NCBI GenBank assembly: GCA_049653045.1
Contig: JBASFN010000185.1
Location: forward strand, 1 to 47,157
DNA length: 47,157 nt
Source of the DNA: UBA7657 sp049653045
GTDB taxonomy: Bacteria > Pseudomonadota > Alphaproteobacteria > Micavibrionales > Micavibrionaceae
Reading direction: 5' to 3'
In this document: positions 22,852-31,987 of the stretch, one piece after another
Position numbering within the stretch: position 1 is the stretch's first letter
How the letters are laid out: every line of letters starts with the position of its first letter
Notes under the pieces: model-generated
The model's input: only the letters and a program-made list of their open reading frames with translations
What the model was told of the DNA's origin: nothing
Databases searched by the model: none
Position numbers and translations under genes: made by a program

Positions 22852-24483
22852 CCCCTTCATGGCTATTTTAATGTAAGCCTCGGCGAGAGGTAGAATATTG
22901 CCGTTGAAAAATTTTGATAGTGCGAATTTTTCCTGTGCAAATGCCTTGTCTCCTAGTTCTTCTGCCCTTGCCGCCGCACGCGACAACAGCGCCCCACCCG
23001 TTACAATACCAAGCGCCTTTAAGTAGGGCGTTGACGCGGCAGCGACAGTGTCATTCTCTTTCTGTGCGCCGATTGCTGCGATAAAATCTGTCGCCTGTCG
23101 CAGCAATTCAAAAAATGTTGCGAAATATTCCCTGTCGCTAGGAGCCGTGTTTTTCTTAAGTTCCGCAATATAGTCCCTTGCCGATGCGCCGCCATCACGG
23201 ATGACTTTTCTGAATGCCAGATCGGCGGCTTGTATGCCGTTTGTGCCCTCATAAATCGGAAGAATACGTGCGTCCCTGATATATTGCGCCGCGCCGGTTT
23301 CCTCGATGAAGCCCATGCCTCCATGCACCTGTACGCCGAGCGAAGCAACCTCGCACGCCATGTCCGTACACCACGCCTTAACGATGGGCGTCAAAACTTC
23401 AACTTTCGGCACATCTTTTTTGTCGAGGGCAATCGCGGCCTCGTATGCCATTGCCCGGCCTGCCGCAACACTAGCCTTCATGGTCATCAGCATCCGCCGC
23501 ACATCGGCATGTGCTGAGATTACAACACGCTCTCCGGTTTTAAATGACTTCCCCTGCGTGCGTTCGTTTGCAAAATTTTCGGCCTTTTGCAGGGCGCGTT
23601 CGGCGATTGCCACGCCCTGCAAACCCACGGACAAGCGCGCATTGTTCATCATCGTGAACATATATTTTAGACCTTCGTTTTCCTTGCCGACGAGAAACCC
23701 CTTTGCTGCCGCGAACTCCATCGTGCAGGTGGGCGAGGCATGAATGCCGAGCTTATGTTCAAGACCAATGCATTGCACCGTATTGTGCGTTCCGTCTTCT
23801 AAAAATTTTGGAACAATGAACAGGGAAATGCCCTTTACATCTTCTGGCGCGTCCGGCATGCGCGCCAGAACCAAATGGATGATATTATCCGTGTAATCAT
23901 GCTCACCATAAGTGATGAAAATTTTCTGCCCGGAAATTTTATAGGTTCCATCTCCCTGTTTTTCCGCCTTTGTGCGGATAAGACCGAGATCCGATCCTGC
24001 CTGCGGTTCCGTCAGATTCATTGTCCCCGTCCATTCGCCGGAAATCAGTTTCGGGAGATATTTTTTCTTCTGTTCGGTTGAGCCATGATGGGAAATTGCC
24101 TCAACCGCGCCCTGATTGAGTAAGGGACAAAGGCCGAACGCCATATTCGCGCCCTGCCACATTTCCTGAACCGGGAACGCAACCGCATAGGGCAACCCCT
24201 GACCGCCGAATTCTTCCGGAAAAGGCACGGCATTCCAGCCGCCCTCGCAATATTGTTTATAGGCCTCCTTAAACCCAGGCGCGGTGGTGACAACACCGTT
24301 TAAGAGCTTTGCGCCCGCCTTGTCCCCCGTGTGGTTCAAGGGAGCCAAGACTTCTGAGGCTAGCTTTGCTGCCTCGCCAAGGATGGCCTCCATCGTCTCC
24401 CGATCTACGGTTCCGCTTTCAAAACCCAGAACGTCGTTTATCAGAAACATCATATCGCGGACGGGGGGCGTATACTGGGTCAT
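22837..24483 (-). CDS. Acyl-CoA dehydrogenase, large family member
   Basis: This 548-residue flavoprotein oxidises an acyl-CoA thioester. It shows MNLTEPQAGSDLG (FAD/substrate block), YKISGQKIFITYGEHD, and the C-terminal ILPIYEGTNGIQ with the catalytic Glu. EFAAAKGFLVGKENEGLKYMFTMMNNARLSV is also typical. The length and the extra C-terminal helical domain (from about residue 430) match the long acyl-CoA dehydrogenase group (FadE5/DmdC-like) rather than the 380-residue type. Substrate chain length cannot be told. It stands alone, divergent from the transglycosylase gene. Confidence 0.92.
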   Translation of the reverse strand: MTQYTPPVRDMMFLINDVLGFESGTVDRETMEAILGEAAKLASEVLAPLNHTGDKAGAKLLNGVVTTAPGFKEAYKQYCEGGWNAVPFPEEFGGQGLPYAVAFPVQEMWQGANMAFGLCPLLNQGAVEAISHHGSTEQKKKYLPKLISGEWTGTMNLTEPQAGSDLGLIRTKAEKQGDGTYKISGQKIFITYGEHDYTDNIIHLVLARMPDAPEDVKGISLFIVPKFLEDGTHNTVQCIGLEHKLGIHASPTCTMEFAAAKGFLVGKENEGLKYMFTMMNNARLSVGLQGVAIAERALQKAENFANERTQGKSFKTGERVVISAHADVRRMLMTMKASVAAGRAMAYEAAIALDKKDVPKVEVLTPIVKAWCTDMACEVASLGVQVHGGMGFIEETGAAQYIRDARILPIYEGTNGIQAADLAFRKVIRDGGASARDYIAELKKNTAPSDREYFATFFELLRQATDFIAAIGAQKENDTVAAASTPYLKALGIVTGGALLSRAAARAEELGDKAFAQEKFALSKFFNGNILPLAEAYIKIAMKGSGEF

Positions 24484-24558
24484 GTTTATTCCTTAAAATC
24501 TGGCACGGCGGTTGCAGATTAGACTCATAGAGTTATTCAACCTTAGAAGTCATTATTC

Positions 24559-25452
24559 ATGGACAACGCGTCAAATACAATACAGAGCAAGATGTTAGGG
24601 GGACTTTTGGCCTCGGCTCCGCACGGGGTGGCCAATGCCATAAAAACCGCCAGTGCCCGCACGGGGGTTAATTTTGCCTACCTCGTACAGCAGGCCAAGG
24701 TGGAGAGCAGCTTTAATCCCGGAATCAAGGCCAAAACCAGCTCCGCGTCCGGGCTTTACCAATTCATCGAGAGTACGTGGCTCAGCATGGTTAAAAAGCA
24801 CGGTGATAAATACGGCATGGGGGATCTGGCCGATAAAATCGGCGATAATGGCAGGGTAGCAAACAAGGCTCTGAAACAGCAGATACTGTCGCTCCGCAAC
24901 GATCCTGAAAAAGCCTCTGCCATGGCGGCAGAATTTGCCCGCGAGAATGAAAAATCCCTCAATGAAGACTGGGGCGGGAAAATCGGGGCGACCGAGTTGT
25001 ATTTCGCGCATTTCATGGGGGCGCGGCAGGCAGCAGCCTTTCTCAAGGCGCGGGATGAGAACCCGATGCAACAAGCCGCGCTTATCTTCCCCGCCGCCGC
25101 AAAGGCCAACCGCACCGTTTTTTATGACACCAAAACAGGCCGTCCAAAAACAATGGATGAGGTTTACGCCTTCTTTGACAAAAAATTTGAGATCCACGAT
25201 TTAAAGATAGAAACACCCACGCAAGACATGCCGCAAGTGGCCGAAAGAATCGCCAGTTCTGTTTTCATCGGCGGCGTTAATCCCAATTACAATTCGGGGT
25301 ATGCGAATAATACGGCGCGAAACTATAACCCGGCCTATAATTCACTGGCGGCGCAAAGCCTCGTCAGCAACCCGTTGGAAATCCTCCTCCTCGCCCAGCT
25401 TGACGTTCCGGGCGCGGAAAAGGCTAAATCCGGCTTTAGATTGAACGATTGA
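24559..25452 (+). CDS. Lytic transglycosylase (SLT domain) protein
   Basis: This 297-residue protein contains an SLT domain in the N-terminal third. QQAKVESSFNPGIKAKTSSASGL carries the catalytic Glu, followed by YQFIESTWL, LYFAHFMGARQAAAFL and QAALIFPAAAKANRTVFYD. Such enzymes cut peptidoglycan between MurNAc and GlcNAc. No signal peptide is visible at the N-terminus (MDNASNTIQSKML), so export by another route, as for some flagellar transglycosylases, or a cytoplasmic or prophage origin are possible. The C-terminal ~80 residues are Asn/Tyr/Ala-rich and unstructured-looking. It faces a small minus-strand gene with no gap. Confidence 0.85.
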   Translation: MDNASNTIQSKMLGGLLASAPHGVANAIKTASARTGVNFAYLVQQAKVESSFNPGIKAKTSSASGLYQFIESTWLSMVKKHGDKYGMGDLADKIGDNGRVANKALKQQILSLRNDPEKASAMAAEFARENEKSLNEDWGGKIGATELYFAHFMGARQAAAFLKARDENPMQQAALIFPAAAKANRTVFYDTKTGRPKTMDEVYAFFDKKFEIHDLKIETPTQDMPQVAERIASSVFIGGVNPNYNSGYANNTARNYNPAYNSLAAQSLVSNPLEILLLAQLDVPGAEKAKSGFRLND

Positions 25453-25453
25453 A

Positions 25454-25633
25454 TTAGCCCATACCGCACAGAACTAGGTCTGCGTGCTCGCCGTAATTTT
25501 CTGCGTCCTGTCTATTGCTATTCCCTGTCTTGATAACCGGGCGGCTGGCTGGCTGAATGGCTGGCTGTTGTGACACGCTACCGTTTTGCGTATTACCTTC
25601 AAAAATTTCTTGCAAAAGATTTGCATCATACAT
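25454..25633 (-). CDS. Small hypothetical protein (59 residues)
   Basis: The frame starts with ATG at 25633, 8 bases after AGGGAG, a good ribosome site, and ends 1 base after the convergent transglycosylase stop. The peptide (MYDANLLQEIFEGNTQNGS then QQPAIQPASRPVIKTGN) is polar and Gln/Pro-rich, with no membrane segment. I do not recognise it. The frame is open to 26080, but the longer reading runs antisense through the methyltransferase gene. Real coding is plausible but not proven. Confidence 0.5.
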   Translation of the reverse strand: MYDANLLQEIFEGNTQNGSVSQQPAIQPASRPVIKTGNSNRQDAENYGEHADLVLCGMG

Positions 25634-25700
25634 TTTTAATTCTCCCTGTTTCTTTGTTTTTTTTATAGCCTGCCTTGTGGTTCGGCATTTGTATGGTAAC

Positions 25701-25715
25701 AATCTGTAGCAGATT
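25701..25715. promoter_or_regulatory. Short dyad in a divergent promoter region
   Basis: AATCTG-TAG-CAGATT is a perfect 6-bp inverted repeat between the small gene (25633, minus) and the methyltransferase (25745, plus). It overlaps TTATAC (25713-25718), a candidate -10 for the plus-strand gene. An operator is possible. Confidence 0.35.
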
Positions 25716-25744
25716 ATACCGGCGAAAGTCAAATTTTCATAATT

Positions 25745-26479
25745 ATGAGAGCGGAAACCGAAGAAATTCATGTCCTTGGCCACCGCGTGCGGCTGCTCCA
25801 GCCCACACAAGGGTTTCGCACATCTCTCGATTCCGTGATGCTGGCCGCCGCCTGTCCGGCGAAAGCGGGGGATAACATCCTTGACCTCGGCTGCGGGGTT
25901 GGCGGGGCGGGGTTTTGCGTTCTCGCCAGAGTGCCGGGAACGATTTTGACGGGGGTGGAGATACAAGGCGATCATGCCGCGCTGGCCGTGCAAAATATCG
26001 CGCTGAATAAAATGGAAGGCCGCGCCGCGTTTGTTTGCGGGGATATGCGGGGCTATACGGGCGGCGGACAATTCGACCATATCATCTGCAACCCGCCCTA
26101 TTTAGACGCCGGAACGCATACACCTTCGCCGTCCTTGCCTAAGGCGACCGCGCTTTATCACAGCGATGAAAATATTTCCGTGAAAGACTGGATTGACGCG
26201 GGGTTCCGGAATTTAAAAAACGGCGGGAGTTTTACGATCATCCATCGCGCCGATCATCTGGATAAAATCATTCAGGGATTTGGTAAGCGGTTCGGCGCAA
26301 TTGAAATCATCCCCCTCTGGCCGCGTGTGGGCGTGGCGGCCAAGCGCGTGATTATCCGCGCCCTCAAGAACCGTAAGACTCCCGCCCTTCTCCATCCTGG
26401 CCTTGTGCTGCATGAGGCGGATGGATCTTATACGCCAGCCGCCGATGCGGTGCTGCGGGATATGGCGGCGATACCCTGA
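25745..26479 (+). CDS. TrmN6-like tRNA/rRNA adenine N6-methyltransferase
   Basis: This 244-residue class I methyltransferase acts on an exocyclic amino group: the catalytic NPPY motif is at 116-119 (FDHIICNPPYLD), and the SAM motif I is LDLGCGVGGAG at about 47-57. The N-terminus RLLQPTQGFRTSLDSVMLAA matches the YfiC/TrmN6 group that methylates A37 of tRNA-Val. GSFTIIHRADHLDKII and the C-terminal block with KRVIIRALK also fit. The start follows a weak ribosome site. The group assignment is good, the exact tRNA target less so. Confidence 0.83.
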   Translation: MRAETEEIHVLGHRVRLLQPTQGFRTSLDSVMLAAACPAKAGDNILDLGCGVGGAGFCVLARVPGTILTGVEIQGDHAALAVQNIALNKMEGRAAFVCGDMRGYTGGGQFDHIICNPPYLDAGTHTPSPSLPKATALYHSDENISVKDWIDAGFRNLKNGGSFTIIHRADHLDKIIQGFGKRFGAIEIIPLWPRVGVAAKRVIIRALKNRKTPALLHPGLVLHEADGSYTPAADAVLRDMAAIP

Positions 26480-26496
26480 TTGTTATCCCCTCCTCT

Positions 26497-26612
26497 TGTC
26501 ATCCCCGGCAGCGAGGCAACGCCGAGTGTGAACGGGGACCCAGCATAAAATGTGCGTAGCGAAGCTACGCGCCTTGCTTTTACTGGATCCCCGCCTTCGC
26601 GGGGATGACAAA
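26497..26612. repeat. Dispersed palindromic repeat, copy 2 (composite)
   Basis: This 116-base intergenic element starts TTGTCATCCCCGGCAGCGAG and ends CGCCTTCGCGGGGATGACAA. The ends are complementary (TTGTCATCCCCG/CGGGGATGACAA), and a further perfect hairpin, GCGTAGC-gaa-GCTACGC, sits in the middle (26554-26570). GGGGACCCAG and CTGGATCCCC also pair. It therefore folds as a long cruciform between a methyltransferase and glyS, and may end both convergent transcripts. Confidence 0.75.
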
Positions 26613-26620
26613 AGGGTCGT

Positions 26621-28123
26621 TTAAACCGCCCTTTTAATCCGCTCGCGCAGATAACTTGCCACGCTCGCCATCGGGATGCGTTCCTGTGCCATTGTGTTGC
26701 GGTCGCGGACCGTCACTGTTCCATCCGCAACCGTGTCGTTGTCGATGGTGAAGCAGTACGGTGTGCCGATTTCATCCTGCCTTGCGTAGCGTTTGCCGAT
26801 GTTTTGTTTCACATCGAGATCGACGGCGAATTCCTCGCGCAGTTCCAGATAGAGTTTTGTTGCTAATGGGACGTGTTCTTCCTTGGCAGTTAAGGGAAGG
26901 ATCGCCGCCTTTTTCGGAGCCACCGCCGGGTGGAAGTTTAAATACACGCCGGACGGGCGGTTCGGATCGACCGTGTAGGCTTCGCAGATCAAGGCCAGAA
27001 CGCCCCGCGTCAGACCCGCCGCCGGTTCGATGACGTGCGGGATGAAGCGTTTCGTGTTGTCCACCGGGTCCATATATTCCAGCTTCGTGCCGGAGAATTT
27101 CTGGTGCTGCGTCAGGTCGAAATCACAACGGTGGGCGATGCCCTCCAGCTCGCCGAATCCCGGCGCGGTGAAGGGGAATTTATATTCGATGTCCGCTGTG
27201 CCATAGCCCTCCTTAGCGTAGTGCGACAATTCGTCCTTGTCGTGATCGCGGAGCTGGATGTTCTCGCCGGACAGGCCGATCGACTTCCAGAATTTTTGTC
27301 TTTCCGCGAACCAGAAATCGCGCCACATTTTTGCCTCTTCGGGCGCGCAGAACCATTCCATTTCCATCTGCTCGAATTCGCGGGAGCGGAAGATGAAATT
27401 CCTCGGCGTGACCTCGTTCCTGAACGCCTTGCCGATTTGCGCGATGCCGAAGGGGACGCGGACGCGGGAGGAATCCAATACGTTCTTGAAGTTCAGGAAA
27501 ATACCCTGCGCCGTTTCGGGGCGCAAATACGCCTTGTTGTCTTCGCTCGCCGTTGCACCGACGAAGGTGTGGAACATGAGGTTGAATTGTTTGGGTTCGG
27601 TGAGGGTTCCGGCTTTGGAAGCGTCGGGGCCAATAACATCAACCCAATATGTTGGGTCAAAGTCTAAAAGTTTCTTTTTGATAAACTCGCCTTTAACTCC
27701 AAACTTTTTAAGCTTTTTCTGAATTTCATCTTCTGACACTCCATCATTAAAAGCTAACCATTGTTTAGAGTCTATATTGTTGGGCACGACGACAATCAAA
27801 TGATCCGCCCGATACCGTAACTTCGTCTCCTTGCAATCCACCATTGGGTCAGAGAAACCACCGACATGGCCGCTCGCTTCCCACGCTTTGGGGTTCTGGA
27901 TGATGGCGGAGTCTAAGCCGACGATTTCCACGGGTTGGCCGTCGGGGCCGATGGGGGGGCAGGTGACCATGGCCTTCCACCACAGATCGCGCAGGTTGTT
28001 TTTCAGTTCCACGCCGAGCGGGCCGAAGTCCCAGAAGCCGTTGATGCCGCCGTAAATATCCGAGGCCGGGAATACAAAACCCCTGCGCTTGCACAGCGCG
28101 ACGATGTCTTTCATGTCGATCAT
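26621..28123 (-). CDS. glyS: Glycine--tRNA ligase, alpha2 (dimeric, eukaryote/archaea-like) type
   Basis: This 500-residue class II synthetase charges tRNA-Gly. The N-terminus MKDIVALCKRRGFVFPASDIYGG followed by FWDFGPLGVELKNNL is diagnostic of the single-chain alpha2 enzyme. Motif 2 is RVPFGIAQIGKAFRNEVTPR and motif 3 GLTRGVLALICEAY, with an anticodon-binding domain after it. Most proteobacteria use the alpha2beta2 enzyme (glyQ and glyS), so this type is unexpected. Bases 27655-27785 (residues ~113-156) are notably AT-rich and encode a Lys-rich insert. The gene lies between two dispersed palindromes. Confidence 0.95.
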   Translation of the reverse strand: MIDMKDIVALCKRRGFVFPASDIYGGINGFWDFGPLGVELKNNLRDLWWKAMVTCPPIGPDGQPVEIVGLDSAIIQNPKAWEASGHVGGFSDPMVDCKETKLRYRADHLIVVVPNNIDSKQWLAFNDGVSEDEIQKKLKKFGVKGEFIKKKLLDFDPTYWVDVIGPDASKAGTLTEPKQFNLMFHTFVGATASEDNKAYLRPETAQGIFLNFKNVLDSSRVRVPFGIAQIGKAFRNEVTPRNFIFRSREFEQMEMEWFCAPEEAKMWRDFWFAERQKFWKSIGLSGENIQLRDHDKDELSHYAKEGYGTADIEYKFPFTAPGFGELEGIAHRCDFDLTQHQKFSGTKLEYMDPVDNTKRFIPHVIEPAAGLTRGVLALICEAYTVDPNRPSGVYLNFHPAVAPKKAAILPLTAKEEHVPLATKLYLELREEFAVDLDVKQNIGKRYARQDEIGTPYCFTIDNDTVADGTVTVRDRNTMAQERIPMASVASYLRERIKRAV

Positions 28124-28166
28124 AATTTTTTATCCTTACTTTTTAGAAGCGCGACTATACCACAAT

Positions 28167-28245
28167 CGTCATTCCCGCGTAGGCGGGAATCATCCTGCCG
28201 ATTGCGCGGAACCCTCCATGGATCCCCGCCTTCGCGGGGATGACG
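28167..28245. repeat. Dispersed palindromic repeat, copy 3
   Basis: This 79-base element begins CGTCATTCCCGCGTAGGCGG and ends CGCCTTCGCGGGGATGACG, with each half self-complementary and the outer ends mutually complementary. It lies just upstream of glyS and shares its right half with copy 2 almost exactly. It is the same family as 15612-15673. Confidence 0.78.
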
Positions 28246-28299
28246 ATGGGGTGAACATGCCCTTCTTCTCATGCGAAAACAAGAGGTTATCCATGGGAA

Positions 28300-28614
28300 A
28301 TGCCGGATTTTCTTGACTTTTTATGGGGTATGCCCTATGGTGGGGGCAGGGAAAACGAACACGAACATTTGAATGAAAATACGTCTGCTTATTCGCTTGG
28401 CGTCGCGGAAGCGAGCGGTTGGGCGTTGAATGACAAAAAGAACGCCTTGAAGGCGTGGTGGCTGAATCTGCGTGCGCGCCTGATGATCCATCACAATGAG
28501 GAGCTTGGGGATGACCAGAAGGATTGGTCTTTTCGTCTGGCGGAAACTCGCGATAATTTCCTTGCGTCCTTCGAGCAGGGATACCAGCCGGACCCGAACG
28601 GGGCTATGGCGTAA
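28300..28614 (+). CDS. Small hypothetical protein (~104 residues, start uncertain)
   Basis: The open frame begins at an ATG (28300) with AAGAGG 13 bases upstream and ends at TAA 28612-28614. A strong promoter-like sequence (TTGACT-N17-TATGGT, 28313-28341) lies inside the 5' part. If it is used, the protein would start later, for example at TTG 28369, and be 81 residues. The C-terminal part is Trp-rich and amphipathic (SGWALNDKKNALKAWWLNLR, then DDQKDWSFRLAETRDNF). No signal peptide is seen and the family is not recognised. A strong terminator follows, so it looks like a single-gene transcript. Confidence 0.55.
   Translation: MPDFLDFLWGMPYGGGRENEHEHLNENTSAYSLGVAEASGWALNDKKNALKAWWLNLRARLMIHHNEELGDDQKDWSFRLAETRDNFLASFEQGYQPDPNGAMA
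28313..28341 (+). promoter_or_regulatory. Putative sigma-70 promoter within or before the small gene
   Basis: TTGACT (28313-28318) and TATGGT (28336-28341) are 17 bases apart, close to consensus. Transcription would begin near 28348 and run to the terminator at 28641, a transcript of about 320 bases. If it is real, the annotated ATG at 28300 is not the start. Confidence 0.4.
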
Positions 28615-28640
28615 GGGTTGTGCATTAAATGAATGGAACG

Positions 28641-28667
28641 GGCGCTGATGATTTCAGCGCCTTTTTT
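28641..28667 (+). terminator. Rho-independent terminator
   Basis: GGCGCTGA (28641-28648) pairs with TCAGCGCC (28654-28661) around TGATT and is followed at once by TTTTTT. It ends the small gene that stops at 28614. Confidence 0.85.
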
Positions 28668-28718
28668 GTTTTTCCTTTTTTATAGTCGTTCCAATTTACA
28701 ATTTCCTCGAGTTTTATT

Positions 28719-28739
28719 CCCTCTCCCATGGGGAGAGGG
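28719..28739. terminator. Perfect hairpin after the Deg protease gene
   Basis: CCCTCTCCC and GGGAGAGGG with a 3-base loop form a perfect 9-bp stem, 13 bases beyond the stop of the minus-strand protease gene. No strong T-run follows on either strand, so termination is possible but mRNA stabilisation is an alternative. Confidence 0.45.
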
Positions 28740-28752
28740 TTTAGAACGGTTA

Positions 28753-30174
<1,422 letters not shown>

Positions 30175-30219
30175 GGGATAGGAATTTAGGTTCTTTGCCC
30201 GGCAATTTCAAGTGGTGCT

Positions 30220-31062
30220 ATGGAAACGAAAAACACCCGCATGACACTCCCGGAAATCCGAGCTTTCAAGGGCGCGGCAACTCCCATCGTCTGTTTGACC
30301 GCCTATACCGCGCCGATGGCTCGTCTTCTCGACCCGCATGTCGATATTTTGCTCGTGGGGGATTCTCTTTCCAATGTGATCTACGGGTTTGAAAATACAT
30401 TAAAAGTTGATTTGGACACGATGATCCGGCATGGGCGTGCCGTTACCGCCGCGTCCTCCCGTGCGTTTGTTGTCGTCGATATGCCCTTTGGCAGCTATGA
30501 GGAAAGCCCGGAGCAAGCCTATCGCAACGCCATGCGCGTGATGAAAGAAACAGGCTGTAACGCCGTCAAGCTAGAAGGCGGGCAGGATATGGCCGATACA
30601 ATCACCTATCTCACCGCCCGCAATATTCCGGTCATGGCGCATATTGGCCTGCAGCCGCAATCTGTTCTGAAAGATGGGGGCTATAAAATAAAAGGGCGCA
30701 CCGATGAGGAAGAAACCCGACTGTTGCAGGATGCCACTGCCGTTGAAAAAGCCGGAGCGTTTGCCGTGGTGATTGAGGGAACGGTTGAGGATGTTTCGGT
30801 AAAGATTACGCAAGCTGTCTCTATTCCCACCATCGGTATCGGTGCGTCCAATTTGTGCGACGGTCAGGTTCTCGTGATCGACGATATGCTGGGCTTGACT
30901 GATCATGTGCCGAAATTCGTCAAAAAATATGCGACCCTCGCCACCGAGATTGACCGTGCCGCCGGACAATACGCGTTGGAGGTACGCTCCCGCGCCTTCC
31001 CCGATTCGGGGCATGTCTATACACGGCCTCGACCCGCCATTGTAAAAAAGGACAATGCCTGA
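30220..31062 (+). CDS. panB: 3-methyl-2-oxobutanoate hydroxymethyltransferase
   Basis: This 280-residue TIM-barrel enzyme transfers a hydroxymethyl group from methylene-THF to 2-oxoisovalerate, forming ketopantoate for pantothenate and CoA. Mg ligands are D48 in LLVGDSL and D87 in VVVDMPFGSY. CNAVKLEGG, VMAHIGLQPQSV and TIGIGAS are further signatures. The stop overlaps the panC start by one base (TGATG), which indicates translational coupling. The ribosome site before the ATG is weak. Confidence 0.97.
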   Translation: METKNTRMTLPEIRAFKGAATPIVCLTAYTAPMARLLDPHVDILLVGDSLSNVIYGFENTLKVDLDTMIRHGRAVTAASSRAFVVVDMPFGSYEESPEQAYRNAMRVMKETGCNAVKLEGGQDMADTITYLTARNIPVMAHIGLQPQSVLKDGGYKIKGRTDEEETRLLQDATAVEKAGAFAVVIEGTVEDVSVKITQAVSIPTIGIGASNLCDGQVLVIDDMLGLTDHVPKFVKKYATLATEIDRAAGQYALEVRSRAFPDSGHVYTRPRPAIVKKDNA

Positions 31063-31907
31063 TGACCTTGCTTGTTGCCCGCTCCTTTCTTGAGCTTGAC
31101 GCCATTATCAGCCAATGGAAAAAGGAGAAACGGCGCATTGCCTTTGTTCCCACCATGGGTGCGCTGCATGAGGGGCATTTATCACTCGTCACCATCGCCC
31201 GCGACAACGCCAACAAGGTCGTGGCCAGCGTGTATGTGAACCCGACGCAGTTCGCACCGACCGAAGATTTCGCCAGTTACCCCCGCAATGTCGATTCCGA
31301 TCTTGAGAAACTTGGTGCTGCCGGGGTTGATCTTGTTTACCTGCCGCAGGAAAAAGACATTTATCCCGGCGGACCGATTGCGGATTTAAAAGCGGGCGGG
31401 GCGGCGGCGGGACTTGAATCCGACTTCCGCCCAACCCATTTTGACGGCGTGGTCAGTGTCGTGGCACGACTGTTTGACCAGGTGCGGCCTGATGTCGCGG
31501 TCTTTGGTGAAAAGGACTACCAGCAGCTTTGCGTTCTGCGCGGGATGGTCAAAGACCTCAATATGGCGGTCGAGTTGATCCCTGCGCCAATTGTGCGCGA
31601 TGCAGAAGGGCTTGCGTTATCATCGCGCAATGCCTACCTGTCGGAGACGGAATTAAAGATTGCGCGGCGGCTGAATGCTGTTTTGTTTTCTCTGGCGGAG
31701 ACACTGCGGCAATCACCGGGGGAGGCCTATGATCTCGTGCCATCCGGCGTAAAGCGCTTGATGGAAGCGGGTTTCGATAGGGTGGACTATGTGGAACTGC
31801 GCGAGGCAGAGACTTTAAAACCCATCACAAAACTCACCGCCCCGGCGCGATTGCTCGCGGCTGTGCGTATCGGAAAGACGCGGTTGATTGATAATGTTGA
31901 AGTTTAG
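31062..31907 (+). CDS. panC: Pantoate--beta-alanine ligase
   Basis: This 281-residue enzyme joins pantoate and beta-alanine through a pantoyl-adenylate. It has FVPTMGALHEGHLSLV with the HIGH-like motif, YVNPTQFAPTEDF, VVARLFDQVRPDVAVFGEKDYQQL, and the KMSKS-like ALSSRNAYLS. It overlaps panB by one base. A bidirectional terminator follows at 31940, shared with the ribosomal cluster coming from the other side. Confidence 0.97.
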   Translation: MTLLVARSFLELDAIISQWKKEKRRIAFVPTMGALHEGHLSLVTIARDNANKVVASVYVNPTQFAPTEDFASYPRNVDSDLEKLGAAGVDLVYLPQEKDIYPGGPIADLKAGGAAAGLESDFRPTHFDGVVSVVARLFDQVRPDVAVFGEKDYQQLCVLRGMVKDLNMAVELIPAPIVRDAEGLALSSRNAYLSETELKIARRLNAVLFSLAETLRQSPGEAYDLVPSGVKRLMEAGFDRVDYVELREAETLKPITKLTAPARLLAAVRIGKTRLIDNVEV

Positions 31908-31934
31908 CTATTTCTTGCTCATCGCAGGTCAATA

Positions 31935-31962
31935 AAAAAGGCGACCTGTGAGTCGCCTTTTT
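31935..31962. terminator. Bidirectional rho-independent terminator
   Basis: GGCGAC (31940-31945) pairs with GTCGCC (31952-31957), flanked by an A-run on the left and a T-run on the right. It can end panBC on the plus strand and the rpsM-rplQ transcript on the minus strand. Confidence 0.88.
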
Positions 31963-31987
31963 AAAACCTAATTCCTAATACCCAAAC

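Noticed and set aside
28373..28429. Short ATG frame (MKIRLLIRLASRKR) inside the small gene
   Set aside because: Only 18 codons in a different frame from the longer open frame, with no good ribosome site; kept only as a possibility for a leader peptide.
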